A model generated the notes under the pieces. The model was not told where the DNA came from. It searched no databases and was given only the letters and a program-made list of their open reading frames with translations. From Lactarius indigo (Eukaryota > Basidiomycota > Agaricomycetes > Russulales > Russulaceae), in contig JAFKAC010000084.1 in the NCBI GenBank assembly GCA_025766275.1, positions 186,001-250,000 on the forward strand: 64,000 nucleotides of DNA. The letters are read 5' to 3'. Shown here one piece after another: positions 43,165 to 57,420 of the stretch; the first letter of the stretch is position 1; the number at the start of each line of letters is the position of its first letter. The translations under genes and the position numbers were made by a program.

Positions 43165-45081
43165 TAAGCACATAAAATTTTTATTTTTATTTGCTGATGA
43201 CATTGCTCACCCTCCCATTCTTTGATCCTAACGCACGTTTCTGGTCGCGCCTCTGGGACCTCTCTATCTACAGCTGCATAGCCACCCTCAGCTAGTACGA
43301 CGCGCCTCCGTCCGACGCAATGTAATAAATGCTCACTTCTAGCCATGTGGCACATTCCTCGGGTTGCTGGATTGTGCCTTGTGATCGGTACTGTTTTTTT
43401 TTTTTTTTTTTCGAAATGCACCATGGCGAAAATTGTTCTTCTCTCCTGCCACCGGCCACAACGTAAAGCTTGTCTGTGTGTAATTTACCCTCTGTTTAGA
43501 ATGGCTACCTACTGGCACACTTCCATGAGGAACTGCAAATGCTCAATTGACACTTTCGCCGGAACATACGGCGGCCTAGACATATCGGCTATATATTGAG
43601 CTGAGGTAAATTTGTTTCTTTGGCCTCAATTGCGTCTTTTTACGCCCAACTCAAGACCAGAGATTCACATTAATCTATATTTGAACCCCCACACGAAGTC
43701 GCTGGGGTCCGTGTTTGTGGCAGCAGTAAATTGTCATGGAGCTAGCATGTGCTTTCAATTTTATACGTAGCCTCGGTGTTGATGATTCTTGAATGTAGGC
43801 TATCTGTAATATTGATTTTGAGATATCAACGCTGCACCTGGTGTTGTTCGAGTGCCTTGGCGCCTCTCGAAGAAAGCTCAATGCGCGAGAAATGTTACCT
43901 CGAGGTCCTTGCTGACCTTGTTTTTTCAGTCTTCCTGGTCTTTCTTGAAACCCCATGCTGTTAACTACGTTGTGCTGGAGTTTTCTTTTGTCAAGCGTCG
44001 AATTTCATGCACCGCTTCTGGATGAAGGTATCCACAAAGTTGGAGAGGAGCCAAGGAGGAAAGAGCCTTTATTCTTCCATGCCCACAGAGGTTCTTATAC
44101 TCGTCTCAGAGGTAGAACAAGATTTGGGTTGAGCCATAGGAGGACCCGCTCTCGGTGATTCAAGTCCTCGACATGTCATGTTGTTATCAAGATATAACAG
44201 ATACACCATCTTAGCCCGATCACCTTTCGAAGAACTCGTCGGAGTCCCTGTTTTCAAACCCTATTTACATGTGCCCGATCGCTACAGGTAGGCACCTTAA
44301 TTTTTTTTCTTCTACATGTCTTTCGCACCTCGCAACAGATGCCGTGGTTGCGTCTCGACTGTCACTTGGGCGCTTTGTTGGGGCGTCTGAATGGCGCGAA
44401 AGTGGAAGGCCTGCTTCACTGTTTTATTGGAATGATTCGCTTGCCTTCAAGTCCGGTATAGGGCTCCGCTAAGGATTGCTTAGCAAATTAACGGAGTCGA
44501 CAATGTCAATGTCAATGACCATTTTAATTTGCCATAGCTTGCTCATACCCTCACTAGTTCTCCTGCTTGCCTAGGGCATGATCTCGCTACGCCTTAGTCA
44601 TCGGCCTTCGCTGCTGGCAGCCCGTTTTTCGTTTTACCCGGAGAGTGACCACCTCATAGCTCATTAATACTACTGGAGCGGCTATTCTCTCCACAACTTT
44701 TGTGCCATTTCTGCATGGGACCGCGGATTTTACCCCTTCTATCCTGTCTTCCACTTCACTTTCGCCCTGCATCCCTGCTTTGGTACTCACGAGTGCAGCG
44801 GAGTTTCGCGGCCCCTCCAAAGTCCATAACGGTCTCAAGAAGACTGCGCCCGTACATTATAATATTGGCGACTTTGTTCAGACTAAGGCGAATTGCCGAA
44901 TCTCAAGATCATCTCAGGTCCGTCACGACGGTGAATTAAGTTTGTCCTTGTGGATCCATGTCGGTCTTGGTGAAACCCAGATATTTAATCGACTACCCTG
45001 CTTTCTTGCATCCACAACTAGGTTTTTCGTCCCCTCCTGTCCCGAAACACTGCCAACTGCACCTATCGCAACCCCTCCGGT
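43165..45081. other. Gene-poor interval upstream of the zinc-finger gene
   Basis: Contains an 18-nt T run at about 43394 and many short open frames without recognisable domains. The right end should include the promoter and leader of the gene starting at 45082. Confidence 0.4.
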
Positions 45082-46115
45082 ATGGACGAGTACTCTTGGT
45101 CTGTCCCTCCGGAACCTCCATATATTTTCTCAGTTTCCCCTACATCAAGTAATAATCCCAATGGCCCACCACAAAAGCAACCTGCGTTGCGCATGCCTAC
45201 CACGACATCCCTCGCCGAAAACCTGCCGAATGACACGCAGAACCCGTACACACCGTGCGACGCCGTTTCTCCACCTTTGGCGACGAACCCTGCATCACAC
45301 GTCTTTAATCTTTCCCAGTTTTACTCTGCGAATGCCAATGCCCCCCCTGCAAGGGGGACCCTACCTACGCCGCCATTCGCCTTCGGCGATATCCAATCTT
45401 CCTTTGCTTTCAACGTGGACGAATTTTGGCCCACGTTAGGTTACGATGACCGTTCTTCGACGTCAGATTTATCCTCGATTCCCGATCCCATTATCGCTCC
45501 GGACGAACTCAATCTCTCGCCCAACAGCCGCGTTTCTAATTCTGTTTCGGAGACGTGTTTCCCCCCTTCAGAATCTGTGTCGACCCCGGGCAGTCCTGCC
45601 TGCAGCGAAAATTCCAAAGTCGCGACTGTGCCGCGGAAGGCTCGGTCTCCTCGCAGATCGTCTACCCGTCCCTCCAAAAAATGTAAGACCGTCGAAGATG
45701 AGAGCGATGACGAATCGGTAGGCATCTAATAATTTTCCAGTGGCCGATGCTGATCTTGTGCGATACGAAGACCTTGCTTCAGTGCTGCATGATGGTGAAG
45801 CCGGAGAGCCTGGCTAGACACCTGAAATCAGATGGGCACAAGCGCAATGCGGGTCTCCCCACGGACAGACCCGAGGTGTGCACCACTTGTAACATTGCGT
45901 AGGTCCCTGTTTGCGACCAGGTATAGCCTATTGACATGCTCTCCTGTACTTCCTTCTGGAACGGCAGTTTTGCTAGGCAAGACGCGCGAAACCGACATTT
46001 TCGTTCGCAGCACGGCGGCAAAGTACCTCCCGATGCGCGCCCCCGCTTGCTTTACGGGAAAATTAAAAGACCTAGTGCAACTCATCCGAGCATTCTGTCC
46101 AAGAGGCATAAGTGA
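45082..46115 (+). CDS. C2H2 zinc-finger protein, probable transcription factor
   Basis: ATG 45082 opens a first exon of about 215 codons rich in Ser, Pro and Thr with an acidic end (KTVEDESDDES). A short GT...AG intron follows (start 45719; the acceptor may be 45741 or 45781). Next come PESLARHLKSDGHKRNAGLP and a C2H2 finger. That finger is split by an intron at 45899-45967: CTTCNIA plus FARQDARNRHFRSQH. It ends KRPSATHPSILSKRHK and stop 46113-46115. The layout (long disordered N-terminus, fingers at the C-terminal end) is common in basidiomycete regulators. Its targets cannot be inferred. Confidence 0.65.
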
Positions 46116-47092
46116 GCAGTTTTTTTAGTGATACAGAAAGGTGCCTTTTGTCGAAGCTCCATATCTAGTCCTGGCTCTGACGTGACATGAAGTTACTGAC
46201 AGCGATTCCGTACGACCCCACCTTTATTATAGGTCTTCTACCTTCGACATTGGGGATGATCACCCTGGGACCCGATTTTTTCCCGCTCAGTTACCTTGCA
46301 TCGCCACCCCGTTTCAACCACTACCAAATAATAAAGCTTCTCTCTCACTCTATATAAATGCATTGACACTCACATCACCCCGTTCCTCGCGGATCTCAAG
46401 GCCAGTGAGCTCCCCGTTAGAGCTTCCCTGCGTTTCTCTGTGCAGTTCATTATCCTCATCTTGGAACCCCCATCATTCAACCCGTCATACTGTCTGTAGC
46501 TCCATCCTGTCCCACTCTTTTCCGCTGTAATATTGATTTGCCATGTCCGACATATTTGAATCTAACGAGTAGGGTCATAAGCGCCGTATGGGAACCGTAT
46601 ATCGATGCCTGGTGCCTTTTGAGTAGTCGTGCTCCTTCCCATGTCGAGTTCTTGTGACCCGGAGAGGGCACGAAGGAAGAGTGCCCGGAAGCATTCATGA
46701 GTGTGCCGGATCGACCGTCATTGGAATAATAAAGTCCCCTTGCCTCACTCCCCGGTTTGTTGTGGCTCTTACTTCAAGCAAGGGTCATCCTAGTTTGAAC
46801 TTGAATCCTAGTGCGCAGACCAAATAAGGAACGCCAGCCACCAGTTCAAGAATGCTTCCGCTAGAACGTTAAGGACAAGGTTAGATAAATAATAAAGTCT
46901 CCTGATGGATACAATCAGATAGCGATAACTCACAAGATTCGTGGCGTGTTCGAGATGTCTGTTGCCCCGGAAATATGGAGACGATATACAGATGTGTGGA
47001 CCAGCGGAAGATACATGATTATCGATATTCGTCTGTCTATCATACAGCAAGATGCAAGGTACGGCGCAGGCCTCCCCATGTCGTAGTTCTCA
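46116..47092. other. Convergent intergenic stretch
   Basis: Nearly 1 kb between the 3' ends of the zinc-finger and lumazine synthase genes, with no recognisable coding signal. CTCTATATAAATG-like sequence near 46350 is AT-rich but has no gene behind it. Confidence 0.45.
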
Positions 47093-48460
<1,368 letters not shown>

Positions 48461-50244
48461 ATGGCAAAGCTAAAACCGAGGCCAAAGTCTGAGGTCGAGG
48501 CCGAAAAGGCCGATCTGGCATGTAAGTTCCATTTCTCATCTTGAAATTTTACACACTAATGCATCCTGCAGACGCCTACGGACTGGTTCATGCCTTCTTA
48601 GCCGAAAGGTCACACAAGAAGGTGGCAAGCGCCCTCAAACGGGCTGCTAATGGTATTGCGATAATAGGAGATGCAGTCGACTATGAGGGACCGACACTTC
48701 AGCAAATTTTGAAGGAGTGGAAAGAACTCAAAGCGGTTGCAGACGCAGAGTGAGTGTACCATCCGTACATACCCCATCGTTTCATTCAGACCAACTCCAG
48801 GGAATCCACGAGCTCCGATTCCGATTCCGGTGAGTACGCCCGAGCTAGAGCTTTTTTCTTGTTCACTGCTATGCCGTTCAGAGTCATCGTCCGATGTGTC
48901 TTCTTCTGATGACGACAATGAAGTTGAGAATATCACAAGAGTCAAAAAGACGAAGGAGCCGGTGCCTTGTAAGATGACTGCCTCGTTGAAAATGTATCCC
49001 CGCGACTCATGACCATTGGAACCCCTGCGTTCTCAGCTGATTCCTCTGGTTTGTTATCGTTACTCCCAGAGTTTTCGTTCACTAACCCCGGTTCAGATGA
49101 CAGTAGTGATGACAGTGACGATGATACCCGTCAGAAAGTTGTGCTGCCAGTCACTAATACAAAGGAGTCCCGACGTGACTCGAGCAAAACGCTGTCTTCT
49201 GCGGATGATGACGACAGTGACGAAGAGTCTACGGACGAGTCTAGCTCGGATTCGAGTGAAGATGAAGAATCTGATGCTGACGCGGACAAGGACTCCGATT
49301 CCGACGTTGCAGTGGGTAAGAGTAAACAGAAAGCCCTCAAATCGAAAAACCCCTCGACATCATCCTCAGACTCCAGTTCCGATTCTGACTCGGATTCCGA
49401 TTCCGACGAAGAGGAAAAGCCCTCAAAGGCAAATAGACCGGCACCCAAAGCTAAAGCAAAATCTTCAAGTTCAGACTCTAGCTCCAGCTCTGATTCTGAT
49501 TCGGACGTGGCCAAAGGACCTCCAAAGAAGACCGGATCGAAGCCCAAGGCAGTGCAACCCTCTTCGAGCTCAGATTCTAGCTCCAGCTCGGATTCGGATT
49601 CAGAAGACGACTCATCGGATAGCTCCAGCTCAGAAGACGCGAAGACGTCGAAGAAGCGGTCAGCTGCCCCACCCGTTTCTCGGAGCTCATCGAGCTCTTC
49701 GTCAAGCTCTTCTGAGTCCGAGGACGAACTTGATGAAACGCCTGCTTCGTCGGTCGCGCCCGATCCCGGCGTGGTGCAAGTGACGAAGAAGCGACGAGTG
49801 AATGAGGAAGGTCGAGCCATAGTTACCGCGACCGTGAAGATAGTATCAGCACACACTGTGCAAAGAAGCAAAGTCTCGCGGAAGATCAACACGCCTTTCC
49901 AACGCGTCAAGGCGGAGGCCGTAAAGTTTCATGACGAGAGGCTTAAAGATAACACTTTCGAATCCCGGGTTCGTCCTATCTCATATCTGCGTGTCAAATG
50001 AAACACTTCTCTGAAACGTTGCGTTGTCATAGGGTATGCAAGCAGACGACTACGGTGCGCAAGCGAGTCGCGATTTGATCGTGACTCGCGGAGACGGTTT
50101 TAGAAAAGAAAAAAACAAAAAGAAGCGGGGTTCGTACAGAGGAGGGCAAATTACAGTGAGCCTTGAGCAGACACGCGGGGTGTGTGCACGAGTGAGCTAA
50201 CAGAACTACAGTTACAGTCGCACAGTTTCAAGTTTGAAGATTGA
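48461..50244 (+). CDS. SRP40: Srp40/NOLC1 (Nopp140)-like nucleolar phosphoprotein
   Basis: Nopp140/Srp40 is a nucleolar chaperone for snoRNPs and RNA polymerase I. ATG 48461 opens a short first exon. A LisH segment (YGLVHAFLAERSHKKVASALKRAA) follows. The long middle (about 49080-49740) alternates Ser/Asp/Glu blocks (SDSSSSSDSDSD) with Lys/Pro-rich spacers. The conserved C-terminal domain begins NTPFQRVKAEAVKF...LKDNTFESR. After an intron it continues DDYGAQASRDLIVTRGDGFR, then KEKNKKKRGSYRGGQIT and, after a last intron, LQSHSFKFED with stop at 50242-50244. The repetitive middle produces long mirror frames on the other strand, which are not genes. Confidence 0.9.
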
Positions 50245-50345
50245 GACCGCAATCTTTCTTCGCATTACTTTTGAGCTTATACCCGCAATCCTTGACGCCT
50301 TTCCGATAGAGCGATCAGCCATCCTTGCATAGTAAAGTCATTACA

Positions 50346-52236
50346 TTAGGGCTCGTCTAGAACACGTATAAACTTGAAATCAACTATATCCTGCCACGCT
50401 GGGCGTCCTCCCTCGACTTCCCCAGAAAGCGGCTTTCTCTTCACACCTGGCGCGGGCCCGTACCATTGTAGTTCTGGTACAGATATCTGCGCAATCGTGA
50501 CATCTTCCTGACCTTCGCGCCTCCATATCACTTCGGGCCAGAGCCATCTACCTCCCAGAACTAATATTACGCGCCCCGAGCCCTCTTGTACGCTAGCCAT
50601 GATAGGGTCATCGGCCGGGACCCAGTCAAGTTGAAACGAGACCAGAAACCGGTTATCATGTAATACCTCTGCGTGCTGTCCCGAGGAGGCAGCCAGTAGT
50701 GCACTGATATCGCGGTCAGACTCCGTCCGGCAATGTCGCGGCGGCGGCGCACGCGACGCAAGCCACCCGAAACGTTCGCCCGTTTGAGGCTGTCTTCGCT
50801 TCAGACTCCCGTCTCGGGAGATTCGAAACGGCGTCCAGAGGACGTTCGCGCCAGCCCCGAACCCGGCACGTGCTTCAGAAGCCGGGTCGGGATCCCATAC
50901 CCGCTCGACGATGTGTTGCAGCCTCTCGCGTTGGCGTTTAGCTTGCGCTCGCGTCGAGCCCCATGGGTGGGGTGAAATATACCGCAATATACGAAGGACC
51001 ATCGCTAGTTGCACGAGCGGGTCCGTGACCGCCGTCGAAAGGCTGTCGCTGGCGAGGAGGAAGGTTCCAGGGGGTGTTTGGACGGAGAAGCGGTTGAGAT
51101 GAGCGCTGGCTTGTGATTTAAGCCCAAGTACGGGTGTGATGATGTCAAACGGCGAATTACCTCTACTTTCGATATCGAAGAGATCGCGTGATGAGCAACG
51201 GACGGCCTCACGGAGGTTTTCCCGGCTGGACATAAAGTCGATTGGGACTGAAATCTTCATGTTTTCCGAGGCGGTCTTCATACGCGTGATCTGGTCGACC
51301 AAAACTGGAGGAAGCGACGATGGGGGTTTCTTATAAATGGTGGCCGTGTCAGATCCGAGAAAATAAATAAATAATAAAAACGAACGAGTTTAGCAGAATG
51401 AAGTTTCTTTTCTTTGTCGTCGAGTACACGGCGAAGGGCATTGCGCAGAGTAAGCTCGGGTTGAAAATTTGTAGGGTCAAGCACGTAGTGAATACGATGC
51501 AAGTCGCAAGTTGCCAGAATTCTGTCCTAAAGGGGCTCGTTCGAACATTACTATTTCTGAGATCATAACACTCACCTTGGACACCTCGAGCAGCGGGCGG
51601 GCGATCCAGCGATTCAAGCCCTCATGTCCGAACCAGCCAAACACGCCCTCCCCCTTCCCAAGAGCCATCCCGTACCGACGCAAGGGCCGCATGCCTCCAA
51701 GCCCGAGCGCCGAGCTGCCCGCGCCGAGGCGCATAAGCACCGTCTCGACCTGATCGTCCGCGTGGTGCCCCGTCATGAGCACGTGCAGGTCGCGGCGCAC
51801 CATCTCGTCGAACATCAGCTGATAGCGCGCGGTGCGCGCCAGCGCCTCGATCGCCACCCCGTCGCGCGGTCGCGGCGGGAACGGCGCCTTGCCCCAGCGC
51901 GCGCGCAGCGTGACGTGGGACGCCACCTTAAACCGGGTCGCCGTATTGCTCGCAGCGTACGCCATCTTTTGCGCGTCGGCCTGTAGGTCGTGGTCCACGT
52001 GAAAGGATACGATGGAGTCGGGGAGGCCGACGCTGGAACCATGGTCATTCTTGGGCTTCAAGTCGACCATACGTCGGAGGAGATAGAGAAGACAGGTAGA
52101 ATCCGGCCCTGCGGAGCTCGCGATAGCTGGTTATTTATATGGGGGCATATTTTAATGTGTTGGCGGCAGAGAAGGCGAGTAACGACAGACCTATTGTGGT
52201 TGGCCAGCCAGTTGGAGGACGGCATTTGCCCATCAT
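50346..52236 (-). CDS. TilS/MesJ-like tRNA(Ile)-lysidine synthase, PP-loop ATPase
   Basis: TilS enzymes ligate lysine to C34 of tRNA-Ile(CAU) in bacteria and organelles. The start at 52236 gives MMGKCRPPTGWPTTI. A GT...AG intron joins it to AIASSAGPDSTCLLYLLRRM, the PP-loop (canonical SGGxDS, here SAGPDS). Next are VSFHVDHDLQADA, EALARTARYQLMFDEM, LMTGHHADDQVETVLMRL and GMRPLRR. Then come WIARPLLEVSKDRILATC and DPTNFQPELTLRNALRRVL across an intron. A long C-terminal exon (51302-50346) has no bacterial counterpart that I recognise. A mitochondrial role is likely by analogy, although the N-terminus is not a clear presequence. Confidence 0.82.
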
Positions 52237-52500
52237 CTGCACGAATTCTGCATTCGTTATAGCACGAATCTGTGGGATGTGCATTTCTGAAAACTAGTTG
52301 TTGTCAGAATGAGGTTATGGCAGTACGACGAGATCGGTGTGCATTGTGTCTTGTTCAAGTTCGAGGCGCCTTGGACAGTCTTCAACACATGAACTGTCCC
52401 GGTCCGCTGCAGCCGTTGCCGTTTTGAATGAATACTTTTTCTTTGGTGAACAAAACCAAAAAATCAAAATGCATCGGCATACATCTGAACCCGTTGAACC

Positions 52501-53677
52501 ATGCCACTAAGCTTTCTGTCACTCAATGTCGCTATCGTATGTGATGATAAGGAATTGGAAACGTACGACGTGAAGCAAGAGGGTACGTCATCGTTGAGAG
52601 CCTTCATCGCAAGTGAGGCCGGAAAGGTGAGAGTGCTTTTTCCCGCCTGACCCTTGCGGACTCCAATCATTTCGCGATTCAGCAATTCAAAGTCTCGTTC
52701 TCGAACAATTTGACTGACTTTGAGGTCGCCATCTACTTGTACGTCGATGGGCAGCTGGTTCGAGCGGCGTGTGCGCGAGCCGGGTCGAGTGGCGAATTCT
52801 TAGGGCCGTATAAGGGCGCGTGCTCCATTCTTCACTTCAAGTTCCAGGAACTACAGCTCGTTGGTACGCCTTCATAGATTATTGGGCAAGTCCCTTTTGA
52901 CATGCGCCGAAAGACCCGGACTTGGAAGATGCACCCGTCGCACCAGAAGTGGGGACGATAGAACTCAGAGCCTATCGCTGCCAGAGACGGTACGTCACGG
53001 GACCATCATCGAAGTCTACGCACGAGGCTCTCCACCGGGGGCGCGTCTCAGAGCGCAGCAAGAAAGCGGGGTGGCATCATGTCGCGTATGTCCCTTCAGT
53101 CGTACTTCTAAGTTTTCCGGTAGTCAATCTTAAGGTTGCTGTTTATCGATCCTTCCAGCACCGGAGACGAGATACCCATCGGAGGGCGCACCAATAGGGT
53201 CAAAGTAGACTATCTTGACCCATGGAAGGGGCCATATGCGTCTCTCAAGGTATTTTATCGCCCCAGAGGTAAACCCTTCGTTCTTTCTCGAAGCCTTTAC
53301 CTATACTTCGTCCAGAGCTGCTGAGAGCGCAAGGCATAATCACTGAAAACGATGTGGGCAGGCAGGGACCCCCGATCAACGACACGAAGCGTGCCAGGGA
53401 GGGTGGGTCGCCTAGTCCATCCAGAAGTCGTCCGAAGATGAAGAGAGAAGAGCTCGCAGAGGACACGCGCAAGCGGCGACACCGAATTCTTAGGGTCAGT
53501 CAGGGCGTTGTATGCTTCCTCAGACTCGCGCTTGACGAGCCTTGTATGCAGGCCGAGCCGGATGCCTTGAAGGCTGCTAGGAAATCCCGCACATCCGTCA
53601 AGCGTGAACTTAGATCCTCTCCACCGATCGTTGTAAGACATGCCGGGGAGGTAGTTGACCTCACTCTTGACGATTAA
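52501..53677 (+). CDS. DUF7918 family protein of unknown function
   Basis: The protein starts MPLSFLSLNVAIVCDDKELE. It continues FIASEAGK, then after an intron QFKVSFSNNL...YLYVDGQLVRAACARAG, GPYKGACSILHFKFQEL, PEVGTIELRAYRCQR and YASLKVFYRPR, ending ELLRAQGII. This order matches the DUF7918 domain found in large numbers in agaricomycete genomes. A Lys/Arg/Ser-rich tail ends VVDLTLDD at 53675-53677, resembling a SUMO-interaction-type hydrophobic/acidic stretch. Function is unknown. It is transcribed divergently from the TilS-like gene, 264 bp away. Confidence 0.78.
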
Positions 53678-54349
53678 TTAATGCGATGCACTCTTCCAGG
53701 GAGATTCTCTAGGGCTATTGGTACGCACCTTGATTATGAAGAATACTGCCCAGCTAAAAGTACCCTATTACAGCCAGTATGCGCGGAGTGAGGCATCTTA
53801 CTTCGCTTTGAGCCACAACAAAGTGGCTTGAACTTGAAACGGTTTCCGCACAGATGTAGTTGCAGAGCTCAACATTTCTAGCACAATTTCTGTTAAATTG
53901 GACACAACACTATCTGGGGTCCTATGAGTACATTTGTATTGAGCGACATCGATCGAGCAATGATAACATCCCGCTTCAGTAATAAATAGAAGCTCCATCC
54001 TATGCGTAGCGTAATAGTACGACATCGTGCAAGTACAGGGATGACGAACAAGGCCAAAGTCCACGTCCATTCGACATTGTCCCTGTCCGTAATGTAATGC
54101 AGTAATGCAGTATGCGTGAGTACAAACGAGCTAACCAAAGGAAACCATGAAACGGGTCGCCGAGGGAGTTTGTTACGAAGAGATTAGTGGCGACCCAGAG
54201 GACGACAACATACAGACGAAAGAGGACCCAAATACTATCATACATGTTGAGAATTATGTTGGACGGAAATGAGAGCGACGCGATAGCGAATCTATATATA
54301 TCCAATGGCGAAAGGTGATCAGCCTGTTTCGTGACGCGAATGTGCCTAC
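53678..54349. other. Intergenic stretch with hydrophobic minus-strand frames
   Basis: On the minus strand 54000-54305 encodes a hydrophobic run (IWVLFRLYVVVLWVATNLF) from an ATG, and overlapping frames are also hydrophobic. This could be a small membrane-protein gene or chance; I recognise no family. Confidence 0.3.
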
Positions 54350-56994
54350 TTATGAAGGGAACCCTGGTACACCGCCAGTAAAGCCTTGATTGGGCACAGG
54401 GCTAGGGTTGCGCATCAAGCTTTGCATCGTTTGCGGATTCACGAAAGGGAGGCCCATCTGCATCTGCATCAGAGGGGTCATCTGCTGCATCTGCAGTTGC
54501 GTGAAAGCGAAATTATTCGGATTGGTCAAGGCAAACGGTTGCTGCTGTTGGACCTGTGGCGGTGGTGAGCTATTCTGCGGAGACGGTGGGGACTGTGCCG
54601 CCTGGGCCTGCATCCTTTGCAGAGACTGAAGCTGGAAAATGGTTGACCAGTTAGACGGTAAACGGGTTTTTATTTAATGACCTACCTCGTAAAAAGCGAA
54701 GTCCTGGAGCAGCGATGTCCGAGAGGGGTGGGTATGGAAAATTCGCAGCATCTCCTGGCCCGCATCAGGGAGCAGTTCTTGAGTATCACGCGAGTTGGTG
54801 ACCGGCTTTCTCTCTTGTGTATTGCTATAGGGGCCCATTAGTAAAGGATATAGCAAGAGCGGAGGCCTCGTACTTCAAGCGTATGTGGCGCAGATTGGCA
54901 TTTGGGATGTCACGCACGAAAATCCACCTGACTTTGAACACACCCTTCCACTTGTCTGAAGCCCAGACAGTGCTGCTCCGTGTATAGTCCACGGGGGTCA
55001 GCATTTCTGCCATACCGCAAAAGTGGCCACTGTAACGAATATAAGCACAACAAAACTAAAAAGACCAAGGGATGGAAAGGATACCTCGCATTGACACTAA
55101 AGAAAAGGTAGATTGGACCCCTTCCGGCCGTTTCTTTGAAAGCCTTGTCAAGCCTCTTGTTTCCAGGATCTGTTGAACTCCAGATTTCGTACTTGAGACT
55201 CTTCTGTACGTCATCCTCAGTGTACGATTTGATTACAAAGTAGCGTGCCTAAGAGACAAGTCAGGGTCGCGATACACGGGGCAGTGGAAACAACTGACGA
55301 AAGCGGGGCGCGTGTCAAAATTAGGGGGGTTGTAGCCCTTCGTCGCGACAAGAGTGGGAACGTCGATGGGTGACGTGAGAATGCCCGGCTGCCCAGGCAA
55401 TACACCGAGATTACCACCTATTTGCGTGTTCAAGCCCAGCCTAAGGTTCTGCTGTTGATTAAGGAATTGAGGCGGAATCGCCGGGACGCTCGGAATCCCC
55501 TGTGCCTTTGCTTGTTGCTGCTGCTGAGCGTTGTACCCATAGTTGATGTTCGGATTAGACGAGCGGGTTTGGAGAACGCGCTCCTTTTGGTCCCAGGTTC
55601 CCGAAGCGGTGAACGCACGCTCATCGTGGTCCCCTGCGTTTCCACGTTGCTGTTGCCCAGACGACGAGGTCGACTGCGGTAATCCATGGCCGATAGGTGG
55701 TACATAGGCGGATGCACTGACAGGGCCCGATGAGCCTCCAGGGAGTTGACCACCACCACGCTCATCGAGGTTTGTGATGAGCTGCAGCTTGCGTGAGTTA
55801 CTGCCGTCGTTGTCATTTGGCGCCGTAATACGCAGCGCTGCGAGCTGCTGGGACTGTTGCGACTGACTTGGATTGAAGCGTGGCGGATTGTTAGATTGAG
55901 AGCCGGAGAGGGTAAGCGTGGAGTAACTTTGCGCCTGGGCCTGGTTGTTAATATCTAATGAAGACAGGGCTCGCTGAACGTCATCGATGGCGGAGCTGCC
56001 GTTGTTGGGTGCAACGAGGCCGGAAGTGCCCCCGGAGGAACGCCATTCATTACTGGGTGTACTCCACGGAGATCGGTTGATCGGGCTAGTTGGGTACTGG
56101 CCTTGGACTGAAGCCTGAGCTTGATGCTGAGTAAAGTAGGACTCGTCGTCGTGGCCAGCCGATCCCTCAGCATACTCTTCGTCGGCACCAGTAGGGCTGG
56201 GTGTCTGCGGGTGATGAGTGCGAGCTTGAGTCTGCAAAGTGCCAGCACGCCTGAGGCCAGCCGGAGCCATCCTCTTCACACCACCGGTGGCAGCACCATA
56301 TGTGAGTGATTGGTGCCTCCGAACAGCAGATCCGGGGGGCGGAGAGGGAATTGTACCGTAATGGCCAGACAGAGAAGATGGTGAGTTTTGAGCGTGTTGG
56401 TCCATGGACTGGTATTGAGCGTTTTCGGTGACATAGGTGACCTGGTCCCGAGATTAGCTGCTGTTAATACGGGATGTGTGGGAGGAGGCACCTCGTCTTC
56501 GTTTCGTAAGTCCCGTAACTCGGACTCCCACTCGTCCTCTTCACCCTCATGACCAGCAATTGCTGAAAGACTGTTCAATGTACGAGGGGTGATATTACCA
56601 CCAGAACCGCGGTTCGCATGGCCATAAGCTTGAGGAACGATTGTCAGTCATACTTCCCCGGTGACGCTTGGCAACATCACGGGGAATATGGAAGGATTTG
56701 TGAAGAAGGAAATGACAGACCTCTATTGTAACGTGCGGGAAGAGAATTCTGTCGGTGGAGAGAGCCTTTCTCACCAACAGCCCCCACCGATCCCACCCAT
56801 TCTTGATCGACAACCTTTTCGTCATTCCAAGTCTGCTGTTCTTGTGACTCTTCCGAGATCGGCGCTCGGTTAGTTGCCCGGGCAGTTCTCGAGGCAGCAG
56901 TGATCGTATGATGACGCCGAACACTGGTGGACTGCGGTTCGGTGGCCACATGCCCCGGAGGGGGCGAGATGGGATGGGGAGGAGGTGCAGACAT
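54350..56994 (-). CDS. YTHDF-type m6A RNA-binding protein
   Basis: The YTH domain reads N6-methyladenosine in RNA. ATG at 56994 gives [14 protein letters not shown], followed by a long low-complexity region rich in Ser, Gln, Asn and Pro (to about 55320). The YTH domain is spread over short introns: [108 protein letters not shown]. The three Trp of the methyl-binding cage are present. The DKWKG and [11 protein letters not shown] motifs point to the cytoplasmic YTHDF subgroup. A Gln/Pro-rich tail ends at 54350. Confidence 0.92.
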
Positions 56995-57420
56995 GAGAAG
57001 AGGTAGATTGTGGGAGAAAGAAGAGAAGAGAGGGTGTTTTAAGGTTAGCAAAGAGAGTAACGATGATATGGGGATGTATACGTGGGCGGACTCGCTCTCG
57101 CTGATGTCCTCTGAGGTCCCAGCGCTCAATGCGTCGATCGCCCATGGCCGTGGCACCTTTCTCTTATTTTCTCGTAAAAAAAATATTAAATCAAGAAAAA
57201 ATAAATATGGTAGTGTCCAGCGATGCAATACAATACTACAGTACACGAGAAGTACACTGAGAGGATCGGATAGTCAGATGGTGGCCTCGTTGCAAACGCA
57301 CGGCTGGCAAGTGACCTTGGACTCATCCTTGTCTCCCACCATCATATCCACATCAATATCCCCTTTTGGCATCCACACCCGACTTGTACCCGGCTCGCCC
57401 CTGATTGGTCTGAAGCCAAA
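56995..57420. other. Divergent promoter between YTH and Gfd2-like genes
   Basis: About 425 bp. An A-rich tract (about 57176-57210) lies upstream of the YTH gene. No coding signal is seen. Confidence 0.45.

Noticed and set aside
44702..45439. 245-codon plus-strand frame overlapping the zinc-finger gene start
   Set aside because: It overlaps the first exon of the C2H2 gene in another frame; composition and lack of motifs make it a shadow.
49131..49910. Long acidic open frame on the minus strand opposite the SRP40-like gene, and a Arg/Pro-rich one in another plus frame
   Set aside because: Mirror frames forced by the Ser/Asp codon repeats of the real gene; no domains, and the sense frame has the conserved Srp40 C-terminus.
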